Source of the DNA: DASUWK01 sp036378435
GTDB lineage: Bacteria > Chloroflexota > Dormibacteria > Dormibacterales > Dormibacteraceae
DNA length: 64,000 bases
Assembly: GCA_036378435.1 (NCBI GenBank)
Contig: DASUWK010000070.1
Location: 1-64,000 of the forward strand
Reading direction: 5' to 3'
The notes beneath the pieces are model-generated. The model was not told the origin of the DNA and ran no database searches. It saw only the letters and a list, made by a program, of their open reading frames with translations. This document shows positions 50,158 to 58,921 of the stretch, one piece after another. Position 1 is the first letter of the stretch. Each line of letters begins with the position of its first letter. The translations under genes were made by a program, and so were the position numbers.

Positions 50158-51095
50158 TTCTGGACCGCGGCGCCTCTGAGCTTGTAGAGACCCGTGGACA
50201 GGTACCGGTCGCCGCTGTCGGGGAAGATCGTGACCACGATCGCGTCCGGGACCTGCTCGAGCAGTCTGCGCACCCCCCAGAGGGCCGCTCCCGAGGAATG
50301 GCCGACCAGCAGGCCCTCCGTCCGGGCGACAGTCCGCGCCAGGTCGTAGGCGGGCTCGGTTGGGCAGCCCCACACCTCGTCGGGGACGGTCTCGTCCCAA
50401 ATCTGGGGGACGATCGACGTGGGCAGGTGCTTCAGGCCCTCGAGCCCGTGGAACGCGTCCTCCGGCTCCACCGCGATGCAGCGGATCGACGCATCGTGCT
50501 CCTTGAGCCGCCGCGAGGTGCCCACGAACGTGCCCGTCGTGCCGAGGCCGGCGATGAAGTGCGTCACCCGGCCGTCGGTCTGCTCCAGGATCTCCACCGC
50601 GGTGCCCTCGTAGTGGGCGCGCGGGTTGGCCGGGTTGGAGTACTGGTCCGGGTAGAAGTAGCGGTCGGGCTCCTGCGCGATCAGCTGCCGGCAGAGGAGG
50701 ATCGCCCCGTCGGAGCCCTCCATCTCGTCCGAGTACACGATCTCGGCTCCGTAGGCGGCGACCAGCTGCTTGCGCTCGGCGCTGACGTTCGCCGGCATGA
50801 CCAGCTTCACCTTGTGTCCGCGCGCCGCCCCCATCAGGGCGTACGCCACCCCGGTGTTGCCGGACGTCGAGTCGATCACGGTCTTGTCCGCGGTGAGCAG
50901 ACCACGGCGTTCGCCGTCCACCAGCATCGCCAGCGCGGCGCGGTCCTTGACCGAGCCGCCCGGGTTGAACCACTCGGCCTTCGCGTACACCTCGGCTCGC
51001 GGGAACTCCCGCTCGAAGAGCCGCAGCCGGACCAGGGGCGTGTTGCCGACCAGCTCCGCGATGTTCTCGACGACGCCGCCGCGCTTGGTCAACAC
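50154..51095 (-). CDS. cysM: Cysteine synthase, CysM type
   Basis: A 313-residue fold-type II PLP enzyme: ELVGNTPLVRLRLFER, the PLP Lys in NPGGSVKDRAALAML, STSGNTGVAYALMG, and the phosphate-binding GLGTTGTFVGTSRRL. Pairing with a Mec-like JAMM gene suggests use of a protein thiocarboxylate as sulfur donor, as for mycobacterial CysM; a conventional sulfide-using enzyme is the alternative. I chose GTG 51095 because the longer frame overlaps the small membrane-protein gene. Confidence 0.9.
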   Translation of the reverse strand: MLTKRGGVVENIAELVGNTPLVRLRLFEREFPRAEVYAKAEWFNPGGSVKDRAALAMLVDGERRGLLTADKTVIDSTSGNTGVAYALMGAARGHKVKLVMPANVSAERKQLVAAYGAEIVYSDEMEGSDGAILLCRQLIAQEPDRYFYPDQYSNPANPRAHYEGTAVEILEQTDGRVTHFIAGLGTTGTFVGTSRRLKEHDASIRCIAVEPEDAFHGLEGLKHLPTSIVPQIWDETVPDEVWGCPTEPAYDLARTVARTEGLLVGHSSGAALWGVRRLLEQVPDAIVVTIFPDSGDRYLSTGLYKLRGAAVQK

Positions 51096-51108
51096 GCGGT
51101 CCAGTTTC

Positions 51109-51351
51109 TCAAGAGTGGGCTTTGACCAGGACGACGCCGATTGCCGTGAAGACGGCGCCCAGGCCGTAGCCCAGCAGCGACCGCCGGTACAGCGATCCGC
51201 CCTCGGGCGCAAGCACGTTCAGGACGCCCTTGCCGATCAGCAGTCCCGCTCCCAGCACCGCCACCGACGGGTGGCCGGTGAGGAGCCCGTACATCAGCAC
51301 GGCTGCGAAGAGCGCGATCTCGCCCAGCTGGACGAGTGTGTAGACGGCCAA
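51109..51351 (-). CDS. Small membrane protein (80 aa)
   Basis: Two to three hydrophobic helices (LVQLGEIALFAAVLMYGLLT, SVAVLGAGLLIGKGVLNVLA, LLGYGLGAVFTAIGVVLV) with little between them. I recognise no family. The TTG start directly follows the metB stop (TGATTG) and the gene ends 13 bp before cysM, so it is cotranscribed with sulfur-amino-acid genes. A transport or anchoring role is speculation. Confidence 0.7.
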   Translation of the reverse strand: MAVYTLVQLGEIALFAAVLMYGLLTGHPSVAVLGAGLLIGKGVLNVLAPEGGSLYRRSLLGYGLGAVFTAIGVVLVKAHS

Positions 51352-52494
51352 TCAGCCCGCCAGCGCCTGGGCGAAGTCGGCTGCGATGTCCTCGGGGTCT
51401 TCAATGCCCGTGGAAACACGGACCGTGCCCTCCGTGATTCCCAGTGAGCGCCGCTCGTCCTCGCTCAGCCCGCGATGCGAGGTGAGCACGGGGTGCGACA
51501 CCGTGGTCTCGACGCCGCCCAGGCTCGCGGCGAAGCGCACCAGGCGCAGCCGGTCGAGCAGGCGCTGCACCTCCTGGCGGCCGCCGTCCAGCTCGAACGC
51601 CAGCATGCCGCCACTACCTTCCGGCAGGAGGCGCTGCACGCGCTCTCCCGCGGCTCGGTACACAGCGGTCACGCCGGGCAGGCCGGGCAGCGCCGCCGCG
51701 AGCGCGTCGGCGTTGGCGTTCTGGCGCCTGATCCTCAGCGCCAGGGTGCGGAGGCCCCGCAGCGCAAGCCAGGCGTCGAACGGGCCGAGGGTGGTGCCGA
51801 GGCGGTTGGAACGCGCCCTGGCTGCGGCCGCGGTCGCCTCGCCGGCGACGACGACACCGGCGACCAGGTCCGAGTGGCCGCCGAGGTACTTCGTCGCGCT
51901 GTGCACCACAGCCGCCGCGCCGTGCTCGAGCGGCCGGCACAGGATCGGCGTGGCGAAGGTGTTGTCGACCAGCAGGGCGACCCCGGCTTCGGCCGTCAGC
52001 GCCGCCAGCCTGTCGATGTCCGGCACGCGGCACAGCGGATTTGTGACCGTCTCGCAGATGAGCAGGCCCGCGCCCGCCAGCGCCGCGCGGAGCGCCCCCT
52101 CATCCTCCAGGTCGACGATCCGCGGCGTGTAGCCGAGCGGACCGAGGTCCTGGCGAAGTAGGCCAAGTGTTGTCCCGTAGACGTCGAGCGGGATCAGCAC
52201 AGGCGCGGGTTCTGGGCACAGCCCGAGGATGGCGACCAGGATCGCCGCCATCCCTGAGCTGGTGGCGACGCCGGCCGCGCCGCCCTCAAGAGCCGCCACC
52301 GCGGATTCGAACAGCGCGGTGGTCTCGTTCGACGCGCGGCCGTAGTAGTGCCCCGGAATCTCGCCCGCGGCGACCAGGTCGTAATCCTCGAGGCTCTCGT
52401 AGACCTGGACCGCCGCCTGCACGATCGGCGGGCTGAGCGGGTCGCGCGCCCGCACCGAGCGGCCGGCGTGCACGGCGACCGTGTCCGGCTTCAC
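51352..52494 (-). CDS. Cystathionine gamma-synthase/lyase family enzyme
   Basis: A Cys/Met-metabolism PLP enzyme of 380 residues: TVAVHAGRSVRARDPLSPPI at the start, YYGRASNETTALFE, SSGMAAILVAILG, the PLP Lys in VVHSATKYLGGHSDLVAG, and SLGGVETTVSHPVLTSHRGL near the end. The family covers synthase (MetB), lyase and related reactions, which cannot be separated by eye. GTG start, four bases after the enolase stop. Confidence 0.88.
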   Translation of the reverse strand: MKPDTVAVHAGRSVRARDPLSPPIVQAAVQVYESLEDYDLVAAGEIPGHYYGRASNETTALFESAVAALEGGAAGVATSSGMAAILVAILGLCPEPAPVLIPLDVYGTTLGLLRQDLGPLGYTPRIVDLEDEGALRAALAGAGLLICETVTNPLCRVPDIDRLAALTAEAGVALLVDNTFATPILCRPLEHGAAAVVHSATKYLGGHSDLVAGVVVAGEATAAAARARSNRLGTTLGPFDAWLALRGLRTLALRIRRQNANADALAAALPGLPGVTAVYRAAGERVQRLLPEGSGGMLAFELDGGRQEVQRLLDRLRLVRFAASLGGVETTVSHPVLTSHRGLSEDERRSLGITEGTVRVSTGIEDPEDIAADFAQALAG

Positions 52495-52498
52495 GCCC

Positions 52499-53779
52499 TC
52501 ACGCGGTGGCGCGGGCCGCTAGGCGGCTGCGCCCGGCAAAGCGCGCACCGGCGCCGAGCTCGCGCTCGATCTCCAGCAGGCGGTTGTACTTGGCCACGCG
52601 GTCGGAACGGGCGGGCGCGCCGGTCTTGATCATGCCCACGCCGGTGCCGACCGCGAGGTCCGCGATCGTGGTGTCCTCGGTCTCGCCCGAGCGGTGAGAC
52701 ATCACGGCGCTGTAACCGGCGTCTTTGGCCATCGCGATCGCGGCCAGCGTCTCGGTCAGCGTGCCGATCTGGTTGACCTTGATCAGGATCGAGTTGGCCA
52801 CGCCGCGCTGGATGCCCTCCCGCAGCCGCTGGACGTTGGTCACGAAGAGGTCGTCGCCGACCAGCTGCAGACGGCCGCCCAGCCGCTCGGTCAGCAGGCG
52901 CCAGCCTTCCCAGTCGTCCTCCGCCACGCCGTCCTCGACGGACACGATCGGATAGCGCTCGGCCCAGCCGGCGTACAGCTCAACGAGCTCCGTGGCGGTG
53001 AGGGTGCGGCCCTCGCCCTCGAGGTGGTAGGCACCGTCGCGATAGAACTCGGTCGAGGCGGGGTCGAGCGCGATCGCGACGTCTTCGCCGGGTCCGTAGC
53101 CGGCCGCTCCGATGGCCTCGACCAGGAGCTGCAGCGCGGCTTCGTTGGACTCCAGCTGCGGCGCGAAGCCGCCCTCGTCGCCGACCGCGGTCGACAGGCC
53201 GGCCTTGTGCAGCGCCGCCTTGAGCTTGTGGTACACCTCCGCCACTGCGCGGATGCCGTCGGCGAAGCTGTGTGCGCCGACCGGGCAGATCATGAACTCC
53301 TGCATGTCGATCGAGTTGTCCGCGTGCACGCCGCCGTTCAGGACGTTGGCCAGCGGGAGCGGCAGCAGGTCCTCCTCCCCCACGCCCCGGTAGAGCGGCC
53401 TGCCCGCGGCGCCGGCGGCGGCGTGAGCGCAGGCCAGCGAAGCGCCGAGGATGGCGTTGGCACCCAGGCGCGACTTGTTGGGCGTGCCGTCCAGCTCGAT
53501 GAGCGCGCTGTCGATCGCCGCCTGGTCGCTCACCTCCATGCCTTCGAGGCGCCTCGAGATCTCGGTCTCCACGTTGCGGACGGCCGTCTGGACGCCCTTC
53601 CCGCCGTAGCGGTTCGGATCTCCGTCGCGCAGCTCGACGGCTTCGTGCGCACCGGTCGACGCGCCCGAGGGAACGGTCGCGGCGCCTGAACCGGCGTCTG
53701 TGTGGGCCGTGACGCGAACCGTCGGGTTGCCACGGGAGTCGAGCACCTCGAGGGCGGTCAGGCGTTGGATCGCCGGCAC
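52499..53779 (-). CDS. eno: Enolase
   Basis: Full-length enolase (426 residues): IQRLTALEVLDSRGNPTVRV, VPSGASTGAHEAVELRDGD, VGDEGGFAPQLESNE, the metal-binding SVEDGVAEDDW, LVGDDLFVTN, and ILIKVNQIGTLTETL with the catalytic Lys. It converts 2-phosphoglycerate to phosphoenolpyruvate. I chose GTG 53779 from the family N-terminus; the longer open frame runs into the carboxypeptidase gene. Confidence 0.97.
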   Translation of the reverse strand: MPAIQRLTALEVLDSRGNPTVRVTAHTDAGSGAATVPSGASTGAHEAVELRDGDPNRYGGKGVQTAVRNVETEISRRLEGMEVSDQAAIDSALIELDGTPNKSRLGANAILGASLACAHAAAGAAGRPLYRGVGEEDLLPLPLANVLNGGVHADNSIDMQEFMICPVGAHSFADGIRAVAEVYHKLKAALHKAGLSTAVGDEGGFAPQLESNEAALQLLVEAIGAAGYGPGEDVAIALDPASTEFYRDGAYHLEGEGRTLTATELVELYAGWAERYPIVSVEDGVAEDDWEGWRLLTERLGGRLQLVGDDLFVTNVQRLREGIQRGVANSILIKVNQIGTLTETLAAIAMAKDAGYSAVMSHRSGETEDTTIADLAVGTGVGMIKTGAPARSDRVAKYNRLLEIERELGAGARFAGRSRLAARATA

Positions 53780-53802
53780 GACCCGATTTTCGCCTAGTAG
53801 GG

Positions 53803-54855
53803 CTAGTGGTCTACCGCGAAGCCGTAATCGAGGAGAACCGCCGCGTTGGTGAAGAACCAGTCCGAGTTCATGACGATCGCGATCAGCCGCTTCGAGCCAC
53901 GCTGTGCGGTCACGGCCACGCAGCCCCCCGCGTTGGGCGTGTCGCCCGTCTTGAGGCCGTTCGCGCCCGGGTAGCCGTGGCCGCTGTCGTTGTAGTCGAA
54001 CACGAGCTTGTTGAGATTTCGCAGCGACAGGTCGCGACCCCTGACTGCCAGCGGGATGAAGGGCTGCCAGGCGAGCGAGAACGGCGCCGGATAGTGGTTC
54101 CAGAGCCATCCTGTGGCAACGGCCAAGTCGTAGGCGGACGAATACTCGCCCGGGTCGTCGAGCCCGCTCGGGTTGGTGAAGTGGGTGTCGTGCAGGCCGA
54201 GCCATGCAGCCTTCGCGTTCATCTCCGCGATGAACTGGTCACGGGGGACGAAGGCCTCCGCCAGCGTCTCGGCCGCGTCGTCGCCAGAGGCGAGCCAAAT
54301 CCCGTCAATCAAGTGTTCAACCGTGATCAGGTCGCCGGCGTGAAGGCCCATGACTGAATGGGTGATGTCGTCGTCCTCGCCTCCGGGCGGGACAACGATC
54401 TGTTGATCCATGGAGGTCGCGTGGTCCATCGCCACCATGACCGTGAAGATCTTGGCCAGACTGGCCGTGGGCCGGCGTTCGGTTGGATTGTCGTACCACA
54501 AGACCGCGTGGGTATCCGGATCGACCAGTAGCGCGCTGCCCATTCCGGCTCTAAAGGCGAGCGCGGCGTCCGCCGGCGCGGAGCCCAGATTGAACCAGGC
54601 CGGCGGCGGCGGCGAGACGTGCGCCGCGGTGCCGGGCCGCACCGGGACGTTGAGGCCGACCACGCCCGGCTTCTGCCGGCTTGGCTTGTGAGCCGCCAGC
54701 ACCGCCTGGGCGCCCGAGGGCAGGGCATGAGGTCTGGCGGCCGGCGTCGAGGTCGCCGCCGCGGCGACGGTGCCGATGCCTGCGGTGACCACGACAAATG
54801 AGAGAAGAAGCGCGGCCAGTGCGGTGACGTGTTCCCAGGGATGACGGCCGTGCAT
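53803..54855 (-). CDS. D-alanyl-D-alanine carboxypeptidase family protein (first of tandem pair)
   Basis: A 350-residue S11-type serine peptidase with an N-terminal signal/anchor (VTALAALLLSFVVVTAGIGT). SxxK is in RPTASLAKIFTVMVAMD and KTG in NGLKTGDTPNAGGCVAVTA. The second motif, normally SxN, reads SGD (WLASGDDAAETLAEA), an Asn-to-Asp change that may alter activity. The family trims pentapeptides in peptidoglycan. The next gene upstream is a paralogue with intact motifs. Confidence 0.88.
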   Translation of the reverse strand: MHGRHPWEHVTALAALLLSFVVVTAGIGTVAAAATSTPAARPHALPSGAQAVLAAHKPSRQKPGVVGLNVPVRPGTAAHVSPPPPAWFNLGSAPADAALAFRAGMGSALLVDPDTHAVLWYDNPTERRPTASLAKIFTVMVAMDHATSMDQQIVVPPGGEDDDITHSVMGLHAGDLITVEHLIDGIWLASGDDAAETLAEAFVPRDQFIAEMNAKAAWLGLHDTHFTNPSGLDDPGEYSSAYDLAVATGWLWNHYPAPFSLAWQPFIPLAVRGRDLSLRNLNKLVFDYNDSGHGYPGANGLKTGDTPNAGGCVAVTAQRGSKRLIAIVMNSDWFFTNAAVLLDYGFAVDH

Positions 54856-54967
54856 GAACCGCCGGGCAAGCTAACCGGGCGCACCGGCGCTGCTGGTCGC
54901 TGCGTGAAAAAGGTCGTTAAAGGCTGGTCGGCGCCCTGTCCTCAGTCTTGCGCGGGAGCTTTTGCGC

Positions 54968-55972
54968 CTAGGGTCCCGCGACGGTGAAGCCGTAGTCCAG
55001 GAGGTTCTCGGCGTCGCTGAAGAAGTAGTCGGAGTTGAGAACGATGGCGACCAGGTGGTGGCCGCCGCGTGTTGCGGTAGCGGCGAGGCAGCCGCCAGCG
55101 TCGTCGGTGAACCCGGTCTTCAGACCGGTCGCGCCTGCGTAGACGGAGAGCAGCTTGTTCAAGGTGACCGGTTCATATGCCTTGTGGTCCGGCGTCGCGG
55201 CGATGTACTTGTCCTGGGTCCCCGCCACCTGCATCAGCAGCGGGTAGTGCGTCGACAGGTAGCCGGCGATCATCGCCAGGTCGTACGCGGAAGAGCGCAC
55301 CCCCGGGTCGTCGAGCCCGGTCGGGTTGGAGAAGGTGGTGGTCTGCAACCCGAGGCTCCGCACCTTGCGGTTCATCAGGTCGAGAAAGACAGGGCGCGGC
55401 ACGATCCCCTGCGCCAGCACCTCCGCCGAGTCGTTGCCCGAGTCGAGGAAAAGACCGTAGAGCAGGTCGTGCACGGACACCCGCTCGCCCGGCACCACTC
55501 CCATCGTGTCGGGGATCACGTTCGTCATCGAGGGCGTGATCGAGATCACGGTGTCGGGCGAGGCCAGGTCGAGGGCGACCATGGCGGTGACCATCTTCGT
55601 CAGGCTGGCCGGCGCGCGCTGCACCAACGGCTGACGCTGCCAGAGCACCGTCCTCGTGTCCAGGTCCACCAGGATGCCCGCCGTGGCGAGAACGCCGAGG
55701 TCAGGGCTTTGGTGGGCGTTGACCCAACGGAAGTCGTAGGCGGCCCAGGTTGGCGCGGCTTTGGCCGGAGGCGTCTTGACGGCGGCCACGTGGCGGGGCG
55801 GCGGGGCGGCCGCGCGCGCCACGTGAGAGAGAGTGAGCACCGTCGAGAGGACGGCGAAGAAGATCACCAGGCACGCGAGCAAGCCGAAATCGCGCCGCTT
55901 GCGGCCCCTGCCGCGGCGGCGAGCTCTTCCAGCTGCGAAGACGTCTAGAGGGACTGCGGAAGGCCCGACCAA
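54968..55972 (-). CDS. D-alanyl-D-alanine carboxypeptidase (second of tandem pair)
   Basis: A 334-residue S11 peptidase with a basic cytoplasmic head (RARRRGRGRKRR), one transmembrane segment (LLACLVIFFAVLSTVLTLSH) and a catalytic domain. All three motifs are intact: SxxK in RAPASLTKMVTAMVALD, SGN in FLDSGNDSAEVLAQG and KTG in ATGLKTGFTDDAGG. I chose TTG 55972, 12 bases after TACAAT, since longer frames enter the divergent gene; this implies a leaderless transcript. About 110 bp separate it from its paralogue. Confidence 0.88.
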   Translation of the reverse strand: MVGPSAVPLDVFAAGRARRRGRGRKRRDFGLLACLVIFFAVLSTVLTLSHVARAAAPPPRHVAAVKTPPAKAAPTWAAYDFRWVNAHQSPDLGVLATAGILVDLDTRTVLWQRQPLVQRAPASLTKMVTAMVALDLASPDTVISITPSMTNVIPDTMGVVPGERVSVHDLLYGLFLDSGNDSAEVLAQGIVPRPVFLDLMNRKVRSLGLQTTTFSNPTGLDDPGVRSSAYDLAMIAGYLSTHYPLLMQVAGTQDKYIAATPDHKAYEPVTLNKLLSVYAGATGLKTGFTDDAGGCLAATATRGGHHLVAIVLNSDYFFSDAENLLDYGFTVAGP

Positions 55973-55984
55973 GTCGTGCCAGCG

Positions 55985-55990
55985 ATTGTA
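55985..55990 (-). promoter_or_regulatory. TACAAT -10 element before the second carboxypeptidase
   Basis: TACAAT on the minus strand ends 12 bases before the chosen TTG start, fitting a leaderless or near-leaderless transcript. The corresponding -35 position has no match to consensus. Confidence 0.45.
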
Positions 55991-56064
55991 GGGCCCAAAC
56001 CCGTTGCTCGCAGCGGCACTTTGCCTGCAATCATTCACGCGCCACGAGCGACGACCGAGATCCG

Positions 56065-58581
56065 ATGGCGGCGGCCCTGGAGGCCTGGCGGGCCTGGCTT
56101 CTGACCGAGCAGCCCGGTCGGGACCCGGGCCCCGACCTCGAAGTGGTGCGCTTGGGGCTGGAAGGTGGCTTGCGAACCGAGCAGATCGCGGCGTTGGTGC
56201 ACGCGCAGACCGGCCGCGCGAGCTGGGCTGAGCAGGCCTGGCTGGCGCAGGGGCGAGCGGAGCTGGACTCAGCCCTGGCTCGGCTGCGAGCCGCACCGCC
56301 CGGCAGGTCGCGCGCTGAGGTTGAGCAGCTCTGGGGCTCGCTCGCCCAGCAGATCGGGTCGGCCCAGCCCGCCTCGGCAGTGGCCGCGCCGGCTTCCTCG
56401 GCTGCCGTCGCGCAGCCGCGACAGCCCTTCTCGTGGAGCCAGTTCTTCAGCGAGCACGCAATCCAGCTGCTCGGGTATTCCGGCGCCTTCCTGCTCGGCG
56501 TCGCCGTTCTCCTCTACGACCTGAGCGGGCAGTCGCCGGGCCGGTTCTTCGCGCTGGCCGCGCTCGACCTGGCGCTGTTCGCAGCGGCGTACGCATCCTC
56601 GCGGCTGTCTTTGCTGCGCGTGCTGGCACAGGCCTACGTGGCGATGGCGGCCCTGCTGCTGCCGCTGACCCTGCTCGCGGCATACGTCTTTCTCAACCTG
56701 CAGGCCCAGGTTCCCGTCCTGGCCGCGCTGGCGCTGGGCGGCGTCATCTGCGCCCTGACCTACGGCGCGCTGGCCATGTCGCTCCGATCGACTCTTTACA
56801 GCTGGGTGAGCCTGCTGGCGCTGACCGCCGCGGTGTTCTGCGGCGTGCAGCAGCCGCTGCGTGACGGCCAGGCCGGTGACGGAGTGGCGGCCCTCGGGTT
56901 GGTTCTGGTCGCAGTCGGGGTGCGGCTGCCCGCCGCCCTCAAGCCGGCCGCGGTCTGGCTGGGGCGTCTGCTGCCCGGCGTCGGCGCCCTGATGGTGCTG
57001 CCGATCCAGGCCGCCGCCAGGCCTGAGGCGGCGCCCGACTCGAGCGTCGCCCTCAGCTTCGCGCTGGCGCTCGCCACGGCCGCCTACGCCGCCTGGGTCA
57101 GGCTGGAGCGCAGGCCCGAGCTGTACGCGCTGCCCGCTTACACCGCGACGTTGCTGGTGCTGAGCCTTGCCTGGCTGCTGCACCCGCCGGCCCTGGCGTG
57201 GCAGTGGGTGCTGCTGGTGCTGGCCCTGGCCAACGTCGCCACCGGCAGGCTGCTCCCGGCGGTCCGGATGTGGGAAGAGGCGGCCGCCGGGGTGCTGTTC
57301 GCCTTCGCGGTGGCCGCCATGGGAGGGAGCGCGGGCGGCCAGGCGCTCTTCTTTGTGGTGGCTCTCGCGGCCGGCATCGCCGTGGCGGTTGGCTGGCGCA
57401 GCCGCCTTTGGAGCCTGTACGCGGCGCTTCTGCTGCTTGCCGGCTGGTACTGGTTCGGCAAGGCCCTCCTGCCCGCCCCGGCCAATCCGGGCCCCGATGA
57501 CCTGGCCCGCCTGTACTCCCCCGTCCCCTTGGTACTCCTGACCGCCGGCGCGCTGCGCCGCCGCTACCTGGTCCCCGACCAGCGCCAGGTCATGTACGGA
57601 GGGTTCGCCGTCGTCGCGCTGTGGGTTGCCTTCACGGCCGCAGCCGCCGTCGACGACACTTTTGCCGGCGCCGCGCTCGTCGTCTACTCGATCGTCGGCT
57701 TCGCCCTCGCGCTGTGGGAAGAGTGGCGGGGGCTCACCGCGGCCGCGCTGGTCGGGCTGCTCGCCGGCTTCGGGTTCCTGCTGGCCGCCAGGACCACGGA
57801 GGTGGCGAGCTTCCTGCTTCTGGTCGCCATTGCGGCAGCCGTCAGCCTGGGCGCCGCCCGCGCACTGGAGGTTCTCAAGGGTGCTGAGTGGGCCGCCTGG
57901 CCGAGGTATCTCGGGCTGGCCGAGGCGGGCGCCTCCGCGGTCGTGGCTGCCGGAGTCGCCTGGTCGCTGGGACGCAGCTCAACCCTCATCGAGCTCGGGC
58001 TGGTCATGGTGATCGCTGCGGGCGCCCTGGCCTGGTACTCACTTCGCGGGCCGAGGGAGAGCCTCTACGCGGCGGTGTTCGTGGCCGGCGCCCTCTTCAT
58101 CCCGATCTCCGCCGGGCTTGGCGTGAGCGAAAGCCAGTGGCGCCTCGACCCCATCGCGCTCATCCTGCTCGGGCTCGGCGCGCGAGCGCTCTCGGACGCC
58201 GGTCTCAGGTCGCCGAGGGCCAGCGCGGTGTGGCTGCAGGCGGCGGGGCTGGCCCTGCTGCTCGGCCTGACGACCGTGCAGATCCTGAATGCCTGGGGCG
58301 GTCCTTCGCAGGCGTCGTACACGGGCGTGCTGGCGCTGGAGGGCGTGCTCTGCATCGTGCTCGGCGTCGCCATGCGCTCTCGCTGGCCGGCCGCCGCGGG
58401 TGGCTTGGCGCTCGTCGTGGCCGCGGTGTCCGCCCTCTTCCAGCTGGCGACGCAGCTGCCGCTCTCGGCGATCTTCGGGCTCCTGGCCGGGGTGTTGATC
58501 GCAGGCGCGACTGTGCTCGCCCTGCTGCGGGGCCGGGTACGTCAGCTCGAGGGCGGCCGCGCCTGGTCGGAGTGGCTCTGA
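56065..58581 (+). CDS. Large multi-pass membrane protein (DUF2157/SCO7613-like)
   Basis: 838 residues. A soluble N-terminal part (~1-120, Ala/Arg-rich, with an RTEQIAALVHAQTG helix) is followed by some 20 or more hydrophobic helices (AIQLLGYSGAFLLGVAVLLY, ALGGVICALTYGALAMS, and so on). This resembles actinobacterial SCO7613-type proteins of unknown function; the assignment is by overall pattern, not by a motif. It is divergent from the carboxypeptidase gene. Confidence 0.7.
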   Translation: MAAALEAWRAWLLTEQPGRDPGPDLEVVRLGLEGGLRTEQIAALVHAQTGRASWAEQAWLAQGRAELDSALARLRAAPPGRSRAEVEQLWGSLAQQIGSAQPASAVAAPASSAAVAQPRQPFSWSQFFSEHAIQLLGYSGAFLLGVAVLLYDLSGQSPGRFFALAALDLALFAAAYASSRLSLLRVLAQAYVAMAALLLPLTLLAAYVFLNLQAQVPVLAALALGGVICALTYGALAMSLRSTLYSWVSLLALTAAVFCGVQQPLRDGQAGDGVAALGLVLVAVGVRLPAALKPAAVWLGRLLPGVGALMVLPIQAAARPEAAPDSSVALSFALALATAAYAAWVRLERRPELYALPAYTATLLVLSLAWLLHPPALAWQWVLLVLALANVATGRLLPAVRMWEEAAAGVLFAFAVAAMGGSAGGQALFFVVALAAGIAVAVGWRSRLWSLYAALLLLAGWYWFGKALLPAPANPGPDDLARLYSPVPLVLLTAGALRRRYLVPDQRQVMYGGFAVVALWVAFTAAAAVDDTFAGAALVVYSIVGFALALWEEWRGLTAAALVGLLAGFGFLLAARTTEVASFLLLVAIAAAVSLGAARALEVLKGAEWAAWPRYLGLAEAGASAVVAAGVAWSLGRSSTLIELGLVMVIAAGALAWYSLRGPRESLYAAVFVAGALFIPISAGLGVSESQWRLDPIALILLGLGARALSDAGLRSPRASAVWLQAAGLALLLGLTTVQILNAWGGPSQASYTGVLALEGVLCIVLGVAMRSRWPAAAGGLALVVAAVSALFQLATQLPLSAIFGLLAGVLIAGATVLALLRGRVRQLEGGRAWSEWL

Positions 58582-58582
58582 G

Positions 58583-58921
58583 CTAGGCGTTCAGCGCCGT
58601 CAGCAGGTCTTCCAGGGCCAGCAGCCGCGCCACCAGAGCTCTAGCCGGCTCTCCCAACTCACCGGCGGCGGCCCAGACGGCCTGGTTGCCCTCGGCGTGA
58701 CGGACGGCGAGCATCTTCTGCTGGTTGGAGTCCAGCCGGCCCCGGGCGGCGATCGCGGCTTCCACCAGGGAGCCGACCCAGCTGGCGTAGTAGGCGACTT
58801 CCTGGGCGCGCGAGTCGTCCTCGGCCAGCAGCGGGAACGGCCGGGCGCAGTGCTCGGCCCAAAGGGCTCGCAGCCGCCTCAACTCTGGCGGCTCACCCTC
58901 CGGCTCGAAGCTTCTCGACAA
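58583..58921 (-). CDS. Hypothetical helical protein (up to 112 aa)
   Basis: A soluble, mostly helical protein (RRLRALWAEHCARPFPLLAE; WVGSLVEAAIAARGRLDSNQ). No family is recognised. It begins at a TTG overlapping the icd 3' end; a second TTG at 58882, just after the icd stop and 13 bases past GGAGGG, would give 99 residues and may be the true start. It is probably cotranscribed with icd. Confidence 0.6.
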   Translation of the reverse strand: MSRSFEPEGEPPELRRLRALWAEHCARPFPLLAEDDSRAQEVAYYASWVGSLVEAAIAARGRLDSNQQKMLAVRHAEGNQAVWAAAGELGEPARALVARLLALEDLLTALNA

